Positions 1 to 5,952 of a DNA stretch of 6,018 bases are shown in pieces. The notes under the pieces were generated by a model, which saw only the letters and a program-made list of their open reading frames with translations, was not told the origin of the DNA and ran no database searches. The stretch is from an uncultured Gemella sp. (lineage in GTDB: Bacteria; Bacillota; Bacilli; Staphylococcales; Gemellaceae), in contig CAMYEU010000110.1 in assembly GCA_947254465.1 (NCBI GenBank), forward strand, positions 1 through 6,018, in the 5' to 3' direction. The translations under genes were made by a program, and so were the position numbers. Every line of letters starts with the position of its first letter. Within the stretch, counting starts at the first letter, position 1.

Positions 1-47
1 CTACACACTGCATATCGTCGGCAGCGTCAGATGTGTATAAGAGACAG
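1..47 (+). other. Untrimmed Illumina Nextera i5/Read 1 adapter (artefact)
   Basis: This is not genomic DNA. Bases 1-6 (CTACAC) are the end of the P5 primer. Bases 7-14 (ACTGCATA) match the Nextera i5 index I remember as S506. Bases 15-28 (TCGTCGGCAGCGTC) are the Read 1 adapter part, and 29-47 (AGATGTGTATAAGAGACAG) are the 19-bp Tn5 mosaic end used in tagmentation kits. Biological sequence begins at base 48. The arrangement fits short inserts whose reads ran through into the adapter and were assembled without trimming. Confidence 0.98.
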
Positions 48-62
48 CTCCCTATTCTTCAC
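48..62 (-). CDS. 5' end of an unidentified gene, cut by the contig edge
   Basis: Only five codons remain, GTG-AAG-AAT-AGG-GAG (Met-Lys-Asn-Arg-Glu), before the adapter junction at 47/48. The start is inferred from context. A perfect AAGGAG ribosome binding site lies at 69-74, with a 6-nt A-only spacer to the GTG at 60-62. A good sigma-A-type promoter lies upstream at 115-143, and the previous gene is closed by an intrinsic terminator at 152-183. The product cannot be identified from five residues. The basic, polar start (MKNRE) is compatible with a cytoplasmic protein or with a signal peptide n-region. The alternative is a chance ribosome-binding-site and GTG combination, but promoter, spacing and strand all agree with a real gene. 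Confidence 0.6.
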
Positions 63-68
63 TTTTTT

Positions 69-74
69 CTCCTT
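69..74 (-). promoter_or_regulatory. Ribosome binding site for the truncated gene at 48-62
   Basis: On the minus strand the motif is AAGGAG, followed by six A residues and GTG. This pairs well with the 16S 3' end. It is the main reason to call a GTG start here, because the only ATG upstream in the leader (around 93-95) is followed at once by TAA. Confidence 0.6.
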
Positions 75-114
75 ATCTCAAATAATCTATTACATGGTTA
101 AAACTATCTTTACT

Positions 115-143
115 ATTATATTATACATTAAAATATTCATCAA
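115..143 (-). promoter_or_regulatory. Sigma-A-type promoter for the truncated gene at 48-62
   Basis: On the minus strand the -35 box TTGATG (138-143, four of six consensus bases) is separated by exactly 17 nt from a perfect -10 box TATAAT (115-120). The predicted transcription start, near 108, gives a leader of about 46 nt before the GTG. The promoter sits immediately after the gltS terminator, so the downstream gene is probably transcribed independently of gltS. Confidence 0.65.
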
Positions 144-151
144 GCAATTTC

Positions 152-183
152 AAAAAAAGCTTGATTAAGATACTTAATCAAGC
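152..183 (-). terminator. Intrinsic terminator of gltS
   Basis: On the minus strand a perfect 11-bp stem (GCTTGATTAAG at 173-183 and CTTAATCAAGC at 159-169) closes a TAT triloop and is followed directly by seven T residues (152-158). It begins 9 nt after the gltS stop codon. A copy of the seven bases GCTTGAT lies further downstream at 139-145. It could pair with the 3' arm, but only after the U-tract has been transcribed, so it is unlikely to regulate termination. Confidence 0.92.
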
Positions 184-192
184 CAAAATCTT

Positions 193-1401
193 CTATCTCG
201 ACAAGAACGAGAAGAATCCACTTATTATCGCTACATTAAAGAAATCTATAAACAATGCACCGACTATAGGCATCACAAAGAATGCTATATGTGAGTGTTT
301 ATATTTATCACAAACACTTTGCATGTTTGCAATACCATTCGGAGTTGCTCCAAGCCCAAAACCTACATGCCCTGCAGATAATACTGCCGCATCATAATTT
401 CTACCCATAAATCTAAATGTTACAAAGTAGATAAATACCCATGCTAAAAGCGCTTGTACAAGTAATAATACTGCCAATTGGCCTGCTACACTACTTAATT
501 CCCATAATCTTAAACTAATCATTGCCATTCCTAAGAACAGGTTTAACGAAACATCTTCTAAAATATGTACTTCTTCATAGTGCAAATCAAACTTAGTTGT
601 ATTATCAGATATATTTCTTAAAACAGCCGCAACAATCATTGGTCCTATGTAATTTGGAAAATTTAGAAACTGATTTAAAAATGTAGAAACATAACTACCA
701 ATAAACATCGATAATAAAATTAAAAAGAATGCTTTAGCAAAATTCTCCCCATCAAGTTTTCTTACATCGTTATTAAAAAGAAACTCATCATTTTTTACTT
801 TTTCATTATCTACTTTCTCTGCTACAACCTCTAGTTTCTTTCCTTTAATTAGTCTATTTGCTAATGGACCACCTAGACTAGAGCCTGCAATAAGCCCAAA
901 AGTAGCTGCTGCAATGGCAACACTCTTAGCCCCTGTGTGCCCTAATTCTTCTACTATAGGTGCCATCGCTGCTGCAGTACCATGTCCACCTGTCATAGCA
1001 GTTGAACCAGTTAGTAATGCGATTAGCGGATCTACACCTGTTAAATACCCAACTCCTACAGCTACAACATTCTGTAGTATCACTAACATTACAGCCATAA
1101 TAAGGAACATAACTACCTTTTTCCCACCAACTTTTAATAATCTCCAACTCGCATTGAAACCAATACTTGTAAAGAATAATGTCATAAAGAAACTTTGTAA
1201 CGTATTATCAAATTCGAAGATAACTAAATTAGTTTTTCTTAAAATTAAATTAATTATAGCAAATAAGAAACCTCCAACAACGGGAGAAGGAATACAATAA
1301 GTCTCAAAAAACTTAATCTTTTTCCTTAATAATCTTCCTAGAATTAATATAATAACAGCCAATCCGACCGTTTGAATCATATCCATTTTAATATTAAACA
1401 T
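193..1401 (-). CDS. gltS: Sodium/glutamate symporter GltS
   Basis: GltS of the ESS family imports glutamate with Na+ across the cytoplasmic membrane. The 402-residue length is almost that of E. coli GltS (401), and the proteins look colinear from the N-terminal motif LGRLLRKKI to the C-terminal helix. Family signatures include SPVVGG (39-44), TSIGFNAS (78-85), TGGHGTAAA (137-145) in the first re-entrant loop with its GGxG motif, and NYDAAVLSAGHVGFGLGATP (335-354) in the second, followed by NGIANM (355-360). A charged hydrophilic stretch at about 186-220 splits the two inverted halves, as in relatives. The start is the ATG at 1401, with AAAGGA upstream (GGA ending 7 nt before the ATG); in-frame ATGs at codons 6 and 8 are less well placed. 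It is followed by a strong terminator and preceded by a 213-nt leader region, so it is probably monocistronic. Identification is by recalled family sequence, not by a search. Confidence 0.96.
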   Translation of the reverse strand: MFNIKMDMIQTVGLAVIILILGRLLRKKIKFFETYCIPSPVVGGFLFAIINLILRKTNLVIFEFDNTLQSFFMTLFFTSIGFNASWRLLKVGGKKVVMFLIMAVMLVILQNVVAVGVGYLTGVDPLIALLTGSTAMTGGHGTAAAMAPIVEELGHTGAKSVAIAAATFGLIAGSSLGGPLANRLIKGKKLEVVAEKVDNEKVKNDEFLFNNDVRKLDGENFAKAFFLILLSMFIGSYVSTFLNQFLNFPNYIGPMIVAAVLRNISDNTTKFDLHYEEVHILEDVSLNLFLGMAMISLRLWELSSVAGQLAVLLLVQALLAWVFIYFVTFRFMGRNYDAAVLSAGHVGFGLGATPNGIANMQSVCDKYKHSHIAFFVMPIVGALFIDFFNVAIISGFFSFLSR

Positions 1402-1434
1402 ATTATCATCCTTTCTTATTTTATATTAATTTTT

Positions 1435-1460
1435 TAAACAGAATAATACTGTTTAGTATT
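1435..1460 (-). repeat. Two overlapping, mutually exclusive dyads in the gltS leader
   Basis: TAAACAG (1435-1441) and CTGTTTA (1449-1455) form a perfect 7-bp inverted repeat around 7 nt. AATACT (1445-1450) and AGTATT (1455-1460) form a perfect 6-bp inverted repeat around 4 nt. The two share bases 1445-1455, so an RNA could adopt only one at a time. They lie 34-59 nt upstream of the gltS start codon. They could be an operator, an RNA switch or chance in AT-rich DNA. No named regulator site is recognised. Confidence 0.45.
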
Positions 1461-1498
1461 AACTATTAATTACTACTATGTTTTAAATTTCATAATTT

Positions 1499-1520
1499 AA
1501 TATTACATTTAAGTAATATT
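1499..1520 (-). repeat. Perfect dyad AATATTAC-N6-GTAATATT upstream of gltS
   Basis: Eight-base arms at 1499-1506 and 1513-1520 flank a 6-nt centre, giving a 22-bp symmetric site typical in size for a dimeric regulator. A third copy of AATATTAC occurs at 1561-1568. The dyad overlaps the spacer and -10 box of the candidate gltS promoter at 1500-1528, where a repressor would be expected. The composition is almost pure A+T, so chance is a serious alternative. Confidence 0.4.
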
Positions 1521-1528
1521 TTTTTCAA
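1500..1528 (-). promoter_or_regulatory. Candidate gltS promoter (weak)
   Basis: On the minus strand TTGAAA (1523-1528, five of six -35 consensus bases) is followed after 17 nt by TAATAT (1500-1505, four of six -10 bases). This would give a leader of roughly 90 nt carrying the overlapping dyads at 1435-1460. The region is so AT-rich that other -10-like hexamers exist, for example TATTAT inside the dyad at 1435-1455, which lacks a good -35 at the right distance. This is the best candidate, not a firm call. Confidence 0.35.
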
Positions 1529-1578
1529 TATTATGTAAGATTTTATAACGTCATATAATTAATATTACTAATTTAACG

Positions 1579-1612
1579 AATAAAGATGAACCTATAAAAG
1601 TTCATCTTTATT
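1579..1612 (-). terminator. Terminator hairpin after the Nudix gene
   Basis: The inverted repeat has 13-bp perfect arms (AATAAAGATGAAC and GTTCATCTTTATT on the minus strand) and an 8-nt loop, starting 2 nt after the stop codon. The 3' arm ends in CTTTATT and continues TCGTTAAAT, so the U-tract is interrupted. An intrinsic terminator for the whiA-Nudix transcript is likely. The structure is also terminator-like on the plus strand, where TTTATT follows, but no plus-strand gene enters it. Confidence 0.75.
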
Positions 1613-1614
1613 TA

Positions 1615-2226
1615 TTAAAAAATTGGTTTTAAAAATTCTGACCAAGTCTCATAATTTTCTTCTGCTTTGGCCTCTTCTCCTGTCATCCATTTTATAACAA
1701 GAGTATCATCTTCCTTAACTTCTACACGTTGTTTATCTACTTTACACTCATAAACAACGCCTACATGGACTTGCCCAACTTCTGTCTTATCATCATTTAT
1801 TAGACCAATAAAATGTAGGTTATTTAAAGCTTCTTCTTCTGAAACTCCAACTTCCTCATTTAATTCACGTGCGGCATTAATTTTTAACATTTCAAAAATT
1901 GTTTTTCCTTCAACTTCATTCATATGTCCACCAATACCAACAGATGCTTTCCCGTGCAGTCTCGCTTCTCCTCCACCAACTAAACGTTTGTAAACTAGTA
2001 CCTCGCCTGTTACTTCATCTTTAAGTAGAACATAACCAATCAATTGCTTATAATTAGGGTCTTCTTCCATATCACCACGACGTTTTACTTCATATGATTC
2101 AAATGTATCAATAATTTTCTTAGTTTTCTCATCATTTTTTTCTATAAATCCATAGAAATGATTTTCTTCATTATTAAATAATTCTTTTCTATTAACTACT
2201 AGTATTTGTTCATCCCACTTACTCAT
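1615..2226 (-). CDS. Nudix hydrolase with an expanded Nudix box
   Basis: This 203-residue cytoplasmic protein carries a recognisable Nudix motif: GGHMNEVE (99-106), then INAARELNEEVGV (116-128) with the metal-binding glutamates E121, E124 and E125. The canonical spacing is G-x5-E-x7-RE-U-x-EE-x-G-U. Here G100-x5-E106 is present, but R120 follows 13 residues later, a 6-residue insertion, while E112-x7-RE also fits. Proteins of the predicted MutT-like phosphoesterase group (COG4112 as I recall it) share this GGH...RELNEE layout and a length near 200, with about 60 extra N-terminal residues before the Nudix fold. The substrate is unknown; nucleoside diphosphate derivatives are the family norm. 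The gene starts 18 nt after the whiA stop, and its ribosome binding site (GTGAGG, 7 nt before ATG) lies in that gap, so it is most likely co-transcribed with whiA. Confidence 0.88.
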   Translation of the reverse strand: MSKWDEQILVVNRKELFNNEENHFYGFIEKNDEKTKKIIDTFESYEVKRRGDMEEDPNYKQLIGYVLLKDEVTGEVLVYKRLVGGGEARLHGKASVGIGGHMNEVEGKTIFEMLKINAARELNEEVGVSEEEALNNLHFIGLINDDKTEVGQVHVGVVYECKVDKQRVEVKEDDTLVIKWMTGEEAKAEENYETWSEFLKPIF

Positions 2227-2244
2227 TTTTCTTCCTCACTTCTT

Positions 2245-3195
2245 TTATTTTGCTTGATAAGTACCTTCTTTTAATTCCTTAGCTATCTTAGCAATCTTTC
2301 TGAATCTGTGATTTAAACCAGATTTTGATAATTTCCCATCCTCAATCATTTCCGCTATTTCTTTTAACGGATATTCTGGATACTTAAGTCTTGCTTCTGC
2401 AACAACTCTAAGTTTCTCATCAATATTATCAAGTCCGATTCTTTCCTCTATTATGTTAATATCCTCAACCTGTTTTGCTGAAGCATTGACAGTCTTATTC
2501 ATATTGGCCATATCACAGTTTTGCATTCTGTTTACAGAATTATTAATATCCCTAACAATTCTTTCATCTTCAAATTGGAATAACGCTTGAAACGCTCCAA
2601 CAAGATTAATAAACTCAGCTATTTTCTCAGACTCCTTAATATAAACTATGAAACCTTTTTTTCTTTCAAGGCTTCTAGCATTCAATTTATAACTATTTAA
2701 AAGCTCATTTAATTCCTTATTATGTTCTTCGTAAGAAGAGAATATTTCCATATGATAACTAGAAGTACGAGGGTTATTAATAGATCCTCCAGCTAAAAAT
2801 GCACCACGAAGATAAGCTCTTTTTTTCTCATCTGTATCTATTAACTCATCTGCTATATCTATTCTCATAGTATAGTTATCATTTAATATATACAAATCAG
2901 TCAAAATTTCTTTGACATTTTGATCTAAACGACAAATATATACATTATTCTTCTTTAACTTTAATTTTTTTCTAACAGAAATATTTACATGAACATCATA
3001 GAAAAATTTTATTAATGAAAACATTCTTCGCGCTATAGAGGCATTTTCTGTTTGAAAACTTAAACTTAACCTACCGTTTGATATATTTAATACACCATTC
3101 ATCTTTATTAAAGCTGATAACTCTGATAAAAATTCTCTATCTTTTGTTATTTCTATTAAAGTTAATTCTTTCTTCATATCTGAAGCGTATGACAT
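2245..3195 (-). CDS. whiA: DNA-binding protein WhiA
   Basis: WhiA is a DNA-binding protein found across Gram-positive bacteria. It controls sporulation septation genes in Streptomyces and affects cell division and chromosome segregation in Bacillus (YvcL). At 316 residues it has the same length as the B. subtilis protein. The N-terminal ASDMKKELT, the RAYLRGAFLAGGSINNPRTSSYHMEI-type block starting at 126, VNRMQNCDMANMNKTVNAS (221-239) and LSKSGLNHRFRKI (289-301) are diagnostic. The N-terminal two-thirds is a LAGLIDADG homing-endonuclease-like fold; its degenerate motif at 131-139 (GAFLAGGSI) lacks the catalytic acidic residue, as expected. A helix-turn-helix occupies about 275-305. The start codon is set by AAGGAGG with 6 nt to ATG. 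It has its own promoter (3236-3264) and leads into the Nudix gene. The rapZ and yvcK genes that usually precede whiA in Firmicutes are absent here; an ECF transporter operon is upstream instead. Confidence 0.97.
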   Translation of the reverse strand: MSYASDMKKELTLIEITKDREFLSELSALIKMNGVLNISNGRLSLSFQTENASIARRMFSLIKFFYDVHVNISVRKKLKLKKNNVYICRLDQNVKEILTDLYILNDNYTMRIDIADELIDTDEKKRAYLRGAFLAGGSINNPRTSSYHMEIFSSYEEHNKELNELLNSYKLNARSLERKKGFIVYIKESEKIAEFINLVGAFQALFQFEDERIVRDINNSVNRMQNCDMANMNKTVNASAKQVEDINIIEERIGLDNIDEKLRVVAEARLKYPEYPLKEIAEMIEDGKLSKSGLNHRFRKIAKIAKELKEGTYQAK

Positions 3196-3235
3196 AAGTT
3201 CCCTCCTTATCCTAATTATTTTTTATAACTTATAT

Positions 3236-3264
3236 ATTTTATCATGATACCTACAATTTAACAA
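3236..3264 (-). promoter_or_regulatory. Extended -10 promoter of whiA
   Basis: On the minus strand TTGTTA (-35, 3259-3264, four of six) and TAAAAT (-10, 3236-3241, five of six) are 17 nt apart, with TGA directly before the -10 giving an extended -10 (TGnTAAAAT). Six A residues (3266-3271) just upstream of the -35 resemble an UP element. The start near 3229 leaves a leader of about 34 nt with an excellent AAGGAGG site. It probably drives whiA and the Nudix gene. Confidence 0.65.
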
Positions 3265-3280
3265 CTTTTTTGAGTTAAGA

Positions 3281-3313
3281 AATGAGTTAATATACAATGT
3301 ACATTAACTCATT
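3281..3313 (-). terminator. Hairpin overlapping the ecfA stop codon (probable terminator)
   Basis: Perfect 11-bp arms, AATGAGTTAAT (3303-3313 as read on the minus strand) and ATTAACTCATT (3281-3291), surround an 11-nt loop. The 5' arm contains the last codons and the TAA stop of the ATPase gene. The following bases TCTTAACTC give only a poor U-tract, so termination may be partial. A further TTAACTC copy (3272-3278) could pair with the same 5' arm as an alternative. The hairpin lies between the ECF operon and the whiA promoter. Confidence 0.55.
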
Positions 3314-4734
3314 AATTCTAATATTCTATTTTTATTTTCTTCATTAACTTCGATACGCTCTTTTATACCTTCTTTATCAAAATAAAGAACTTCATCTGAA
3401 ATCTGACATAAAAATTCATAATCATGAGTAATTATAAATATCACAACATCATTCTTAGCTATTTGTTCTATTAAACGACTTAACTCTATCATATTAACAT
3501 AATCTAAACCACTTGTAGGTTCATCAAAAATTAATATCTTTTTATTAGATAGTAGTGCTGATGCAATAGCTACCCTCTGCTTTTCACCACCAGAAAGAGT
3601 ATTCGGATGTCTATCTAGAAATTTTCTAATGTTTAATCTATCGACAACTTCATCGAATAACAATATATTATCACTACCAAGTTTTATTTCTTTTTCTACC
3701 TGATTAGTAAACAATTGATAGTTAACATCTTGCATTACTTGAAATGCATTTTTTATTAAACCTTTATTATTTAGATATTTTTCATCTAATTTAATTTTAT
3801 GTTTTGATTTATGTAGACCGCATAGAGCATTAGCAAAAGTTGTTTTCCCACAACCATTATCACCAATAATAGTATAGATTTTTGAAGTTGAGAAACTTTC
3901 ACTTTGGAGTTCAACTTTCCTATCGTGAACTTTATATTCAAGTCTTTCGATATTTAAAAAGTCTTCTTTAAAATTTCTATTCTCTTTATTACCTAGCTCT
4001 ACTTTAGATAAATCAATTTGTCTTGTGTGGCAAGCTCTACTGTCAAAATCTGATAGCTGTTCTTTAGTAACTTCATGAATCAATTTACCGTCTTTAATAA
4101 TATACATTCTATCGATTAAGTCTTTTAGATAATATATTCTATGTTCAGCTACAACTATAGTTTTTCCTTTTTTCTTCAATGTTTCGATTATTGATGAAAT
4201 AAGCTGTATCGACTTCAAATCTAGGTTACTAGTTATCTCATCTAGAACATATACATCAGCATCTAACATCATACTAGCCATAAAAGCTAATTTTTGTTTT
4301 TCTCCGCCACTTAGTTCTAAGACATTTCTTTCCAACAGATATTCTGCAGAAAATTCTGATATCACTTCATCAATTCTACTTTGTATCTCTGATTTAGAAT
4401 AACCATAATTTTCCATACTAAAGGCAAGTTCACTCGTAGAATCAAGATTGAAAAACTGATTTTTAGGGTTTTGAAAAACACTTCCTACTACTTTTGAAAA
4501 ATCTTTTAATTTGTCTCCAATATTAAGGTGAGCTACTTTTAACTCACCACTGTATCCACCATCAAAAAATTCTGGTGCTAATCCATTTAAAACCCTTAAT
4601 ATTGTAGTCTTTCCACAACCGCTTGCCCCAGTAAAAAGAACACATTCACCTTTTTTTATGTCCAATGATAAATCTTCAATATTTAATTTTTGTGATTCAA
4701 TATATTTATAATTAAAATTTTTAAATGTTATCAA
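3304..4734 (-). CDS. ECF transporter two-domain ATPase (fused EcfA)
   Basis: This 476-residue cytoplasmic ATPase powers an energy-coupling factor importer and carries two complete ABC domains in one chain. Domain 1 (about 1-225) has Walker A GASGCGKTT (36-44), Q-loop Q88, signature LSGGEKQ (141-147), Walker B VYVLDE (161-166), D-loop SNLD (169-172) and H198. Domain 2 (about 260-476) has Walker A GDNGCGKTT (291-299), Q335 in VMQDVNYQLF, signature LSGGEKQ (380-386), Walker B ILIFDE (400-405), D-loop SGLD and H437. All catalytic residues are present in both sites. Domain 1 has DEITSNLD where DEPTS is usual. The start is TTG at 4732-4734, supported by GAGGTGAT at 4738-4745, which overlaps the ecfT stop; the coding regions are 4 nt apart. 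It works with the EcfT and S component encoded just upstream. The transported substrate cannot be told from the ATPase. Confidence 0.94.
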   Translation of the reverse strand: MITFKNFNYKYIESQKLNIEDLSLDIKKGECVLFTGASGCGKTTILRVLNGLAPEFFDGGYSGELKVAHLNIGDKLKDFSKVVGSVFQNPKNQFFNLDSTSELAFSMENYGYSKSEIQSRIDEVISEFSAEYLLERNVLELSGGEKQKLAFMASMMLDADVYVLDEITSNLDLKSIQLISSIIETLKKKGKTIVVAEHRIYYLKDLIDRMYIIKDGKLIHEVTKEQLSDFDSRACHTRQIDLSKVELGNKENRNFKEDFLNIERLEYKVHDRKVELQSESFSTSKIYTIIGDNGCGKTTFANALCGLHKSKHKIKLDEKYLNNKGLIKNAFQVMQDVNYQLFTNQVEKEIKLGSDNILLFDEVVDRLNIRKFLDRHPNTLSGGEKQRVAIASALLSNKKILIFDEPTSGLDYVNMIELSRLIEQIAKNDVVIFIITHDYEFLCQISDEVLYFDKEGIKERIEVNEENKNRILELMS

Positions 4735-4737
4735 TTT

Positions 4738-4745
4738 ATCACCTC
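4738..4745 (-). promoter_or_regulatory. Ribosome binding site fixing the TTG start of the ATPase gene
   Basis: GAGGTGAT on the minus strand is fully complementary to the 16S anti-Shine-Dalgarno sequence and leaves 3 nt (7 counted from GAGG) to the TTG. Its TGA is the ecfT stop codon. The site therefore lies inside the end of ecfT, which favours translational coupling and justifies the non-ATG start. Confidence 0.8.
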
Positions 4746-5428
4746 ATATACATAATATAACAAAAAGCAACTGCTACAATTATCATTACTAAATAATCAA
4801 TCTTTCTAAATTTCAATTCAATATAACTACTCGGTATTTCTTCATTATCAATACCTCGACATAAGCATGAGACTGAAAGCTCATTTGCTATATTGGTACT
4901 AATTATTACATAAGGAACAAAAATATACTCAAAAAATTTAAATGGATGAAGTAAGTAATACCCTCTACTTACTCCAATCCCCTTCATTCTTAATGAATTT
5001 TTTATTAATTTATAGTCTGTCAGTAATACTGGGAAAAATCTGTATAATACTGCCAACACTATTATCATTTTCTTTGGTAATTTTATGTTCCTTAAAAAAC
5101 ATATTAATTCGGAAACCTTAGAACTACTCACTAAGGCCATCCCGGCACATAAAGGAAAATATAATGTTTTGAACATTAAAGCAGTAAGCAACAAGAAACT
5201 ATCTATTACTTGCAGAGTAACAGTATGCGCAAAGAATACCTCATAAGCAGTAAAGAAAAGATATATCCCAAAAAATCTCGACATTCTAATATAATTAGAA
5301 CTTACTCCTAAGTATATAGAAAAGCAAAGTGCAACTATCAGATGCATGCTTACAGACATCATTTTAAACATTAATATGTTGGCAATTACTAAAATAAAGA
5401 TTTTCGTTCTGATATCTAATTTATACAT
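4739..5428 (-). CDS. ECF transporter transmembrane component EcfT
   Basis: This 229-residue integral membrane protein couples the EcfA ATPase to the substrate-binding S component. Hydrophobic segments lie at about 9-24, 28-42, 50-66, 73-98, 120-136, 165-180 and 210-227. The EcfT signature region LYRFFPVLLTDYKLIKNSLRMKG (128-150) holds the conserved proline (P133) and the first Arg/Lys-Gly coupling-helix motif (RMKG, 147-150). The second coupling motif is CLCRGID (188-194). These helices normally dock in grooves of the ATPase. The length is within the usual range. The ATG at 5426-5428 is 2 nt after the S-component stop, with only a weak AGGG site 8 nt upstream inside that gene, so translation probably relies on coupling. 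The stop codon is part of the ribosome binding site of the ATPase gene. The call rests on the motifs, topology and operon position. Confidence 0.92.
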   Translation of the reverse strand: MYKLDIRTKIFILVIANILMFKMMSVSMHLIVALCFSIYLGVSSNYIRMSRFFGIYLFFTAYEVFFAHTVTLQVIDSFLLLTALMFKTLYFPLCAGMALVSSSKVSELICFLRNIKLPKKMIIVLAVLYRFFPVLLTDYKLIKNSLRMKGIGVSRGYYLLHPFKFFEYIFVPYVIISTNIANELSVSCLCRGIDNEEIPSSYIELKFRKIDYLVMIIVAVAFCYIMYMR

Positions 5429-5430
5429 TA

Positions 5431-5952
5431 CTACAGCCCTGCTTTATTAAAGTTTTTGAAATAAAGTTTTCTTCCTAAGTATGTACCAACTATTGAAAAT
5501 ATTACAGTGAACACAACAATAAAGACAAAAGTCTTCATATCAGTTGAACTCATCACTAGATTAATTTTTTCTTCTGAATAATTTCTATTTTGAAGATGTT
5601 TAACATATGAATCTTTCATAAAGAACATTGGTAAAATAAGACCAATATTTCCTAGATTAAAGAATAAATATGATAAATATTCATTTCCATATCTAAAAGC
5701 AATTTCTGCTAAAACTGCTGCAAAGATTAATACTATTCCACCCACTACCGAGTGACCAGAAACAGTCATAAAAATACCAATTATCGCAATCATAATAAAT
5801 ATAGCCATATTTTTATTAATTTTGTTAAAAATTAAACTATATACACTACCGCACACTAATGCAGCTGTTATTGAAGTGTATGTTGCAAAATAAACTTTAC
5901 CTCCAAATATAACAGATGTCAAAAGTGTTGAAATTCCAATTCCAACTGCCAT
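5431..5952 (-). CDS. MptD/Trep_Strep-family ECF transporter S component, 5' end incomplete
   Basis: This hydrophobic protein (173 residues from the ATG at 5952) is the substrate-specificity subunit of an ECF importer. It fits the Trep_Strep/MptD family (TIGR02185, PF09605): about 190 residues, a conserved AEIAFRYGNEYLSYLFFNL block (82-100) followed by LPMFFMKDSYVKHL (107-120), and the hallmark basic C-terminus GRKLYFKNFNKAGL. The substrate is not established for the family. The ATG at 5952 is probably not the true start: it has no ribosome binding site, and the 12 in-frame codons before it (5953-5988, TLGLYTILLILV) extend the first membrane helix as in relatives. An in-frame TAG at 5989-5991, four bases from the adapter, interrupts the frame, so the edge is either erroneous or chimeric, or the gene is damaged. 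It is the first visible gene of the ECF operon, 2 nt ahead of ecfT. Confidence 0.85.
   Translation of the reverse strand: MAVGIGISTLLTSVIFGGKVYFATYTSITAALVCGSVYSLIFNKINKNMAIFIMIAIIGIFMTVSGHSVVGGIVLIFAAVLAEIAFRYGNEYLSYLFFNLGNIGLILPMFFMKDSYVKHLQNRNYSEEKINLVMSSTDMKTFVFIVVFTVIFSIVGTYLGRKLYFKNFNKAGL

Noticed and set aside
139..183. Attenuator-like three-arm structure after gltS
   Set aside because: The competing arm (139-145) is transcribed after the U-tract, too late to affect termination.
161..397. Plus-strand open frame of 78 codons
   Set aside because: It lies antisense over the gltS terminator and 3' end, has no ribosome binding site and shows no family resemblance.
926..1147. Minus-strand frame of 73 codons
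   Set aside because: It lies in another frame inside gltS, and its Cys/Trp/Ser-rich composition is typical of a shadow frame.
914..1300. Plus-strand open frame of 128 codons
   Set aside because: It is antisense to the conserved core of gltS; its Ala/Pro/Thr-rich translation is the complement of the transporter codons.
1402..1614. Riboswitch or small RNA in the gltS upstream region
   Set aside because: No known riboswitch core is recognisable, and the region is nearly pure A+T apart from short dyads.
2637..2808. WhiA as an active homing endonuclease
   Set aside because: The LAGLIDADG-like motif reads GAFLAGGSI without the catalytic acidic residue, and full-length similarity to chromosomal WhiA is clear.
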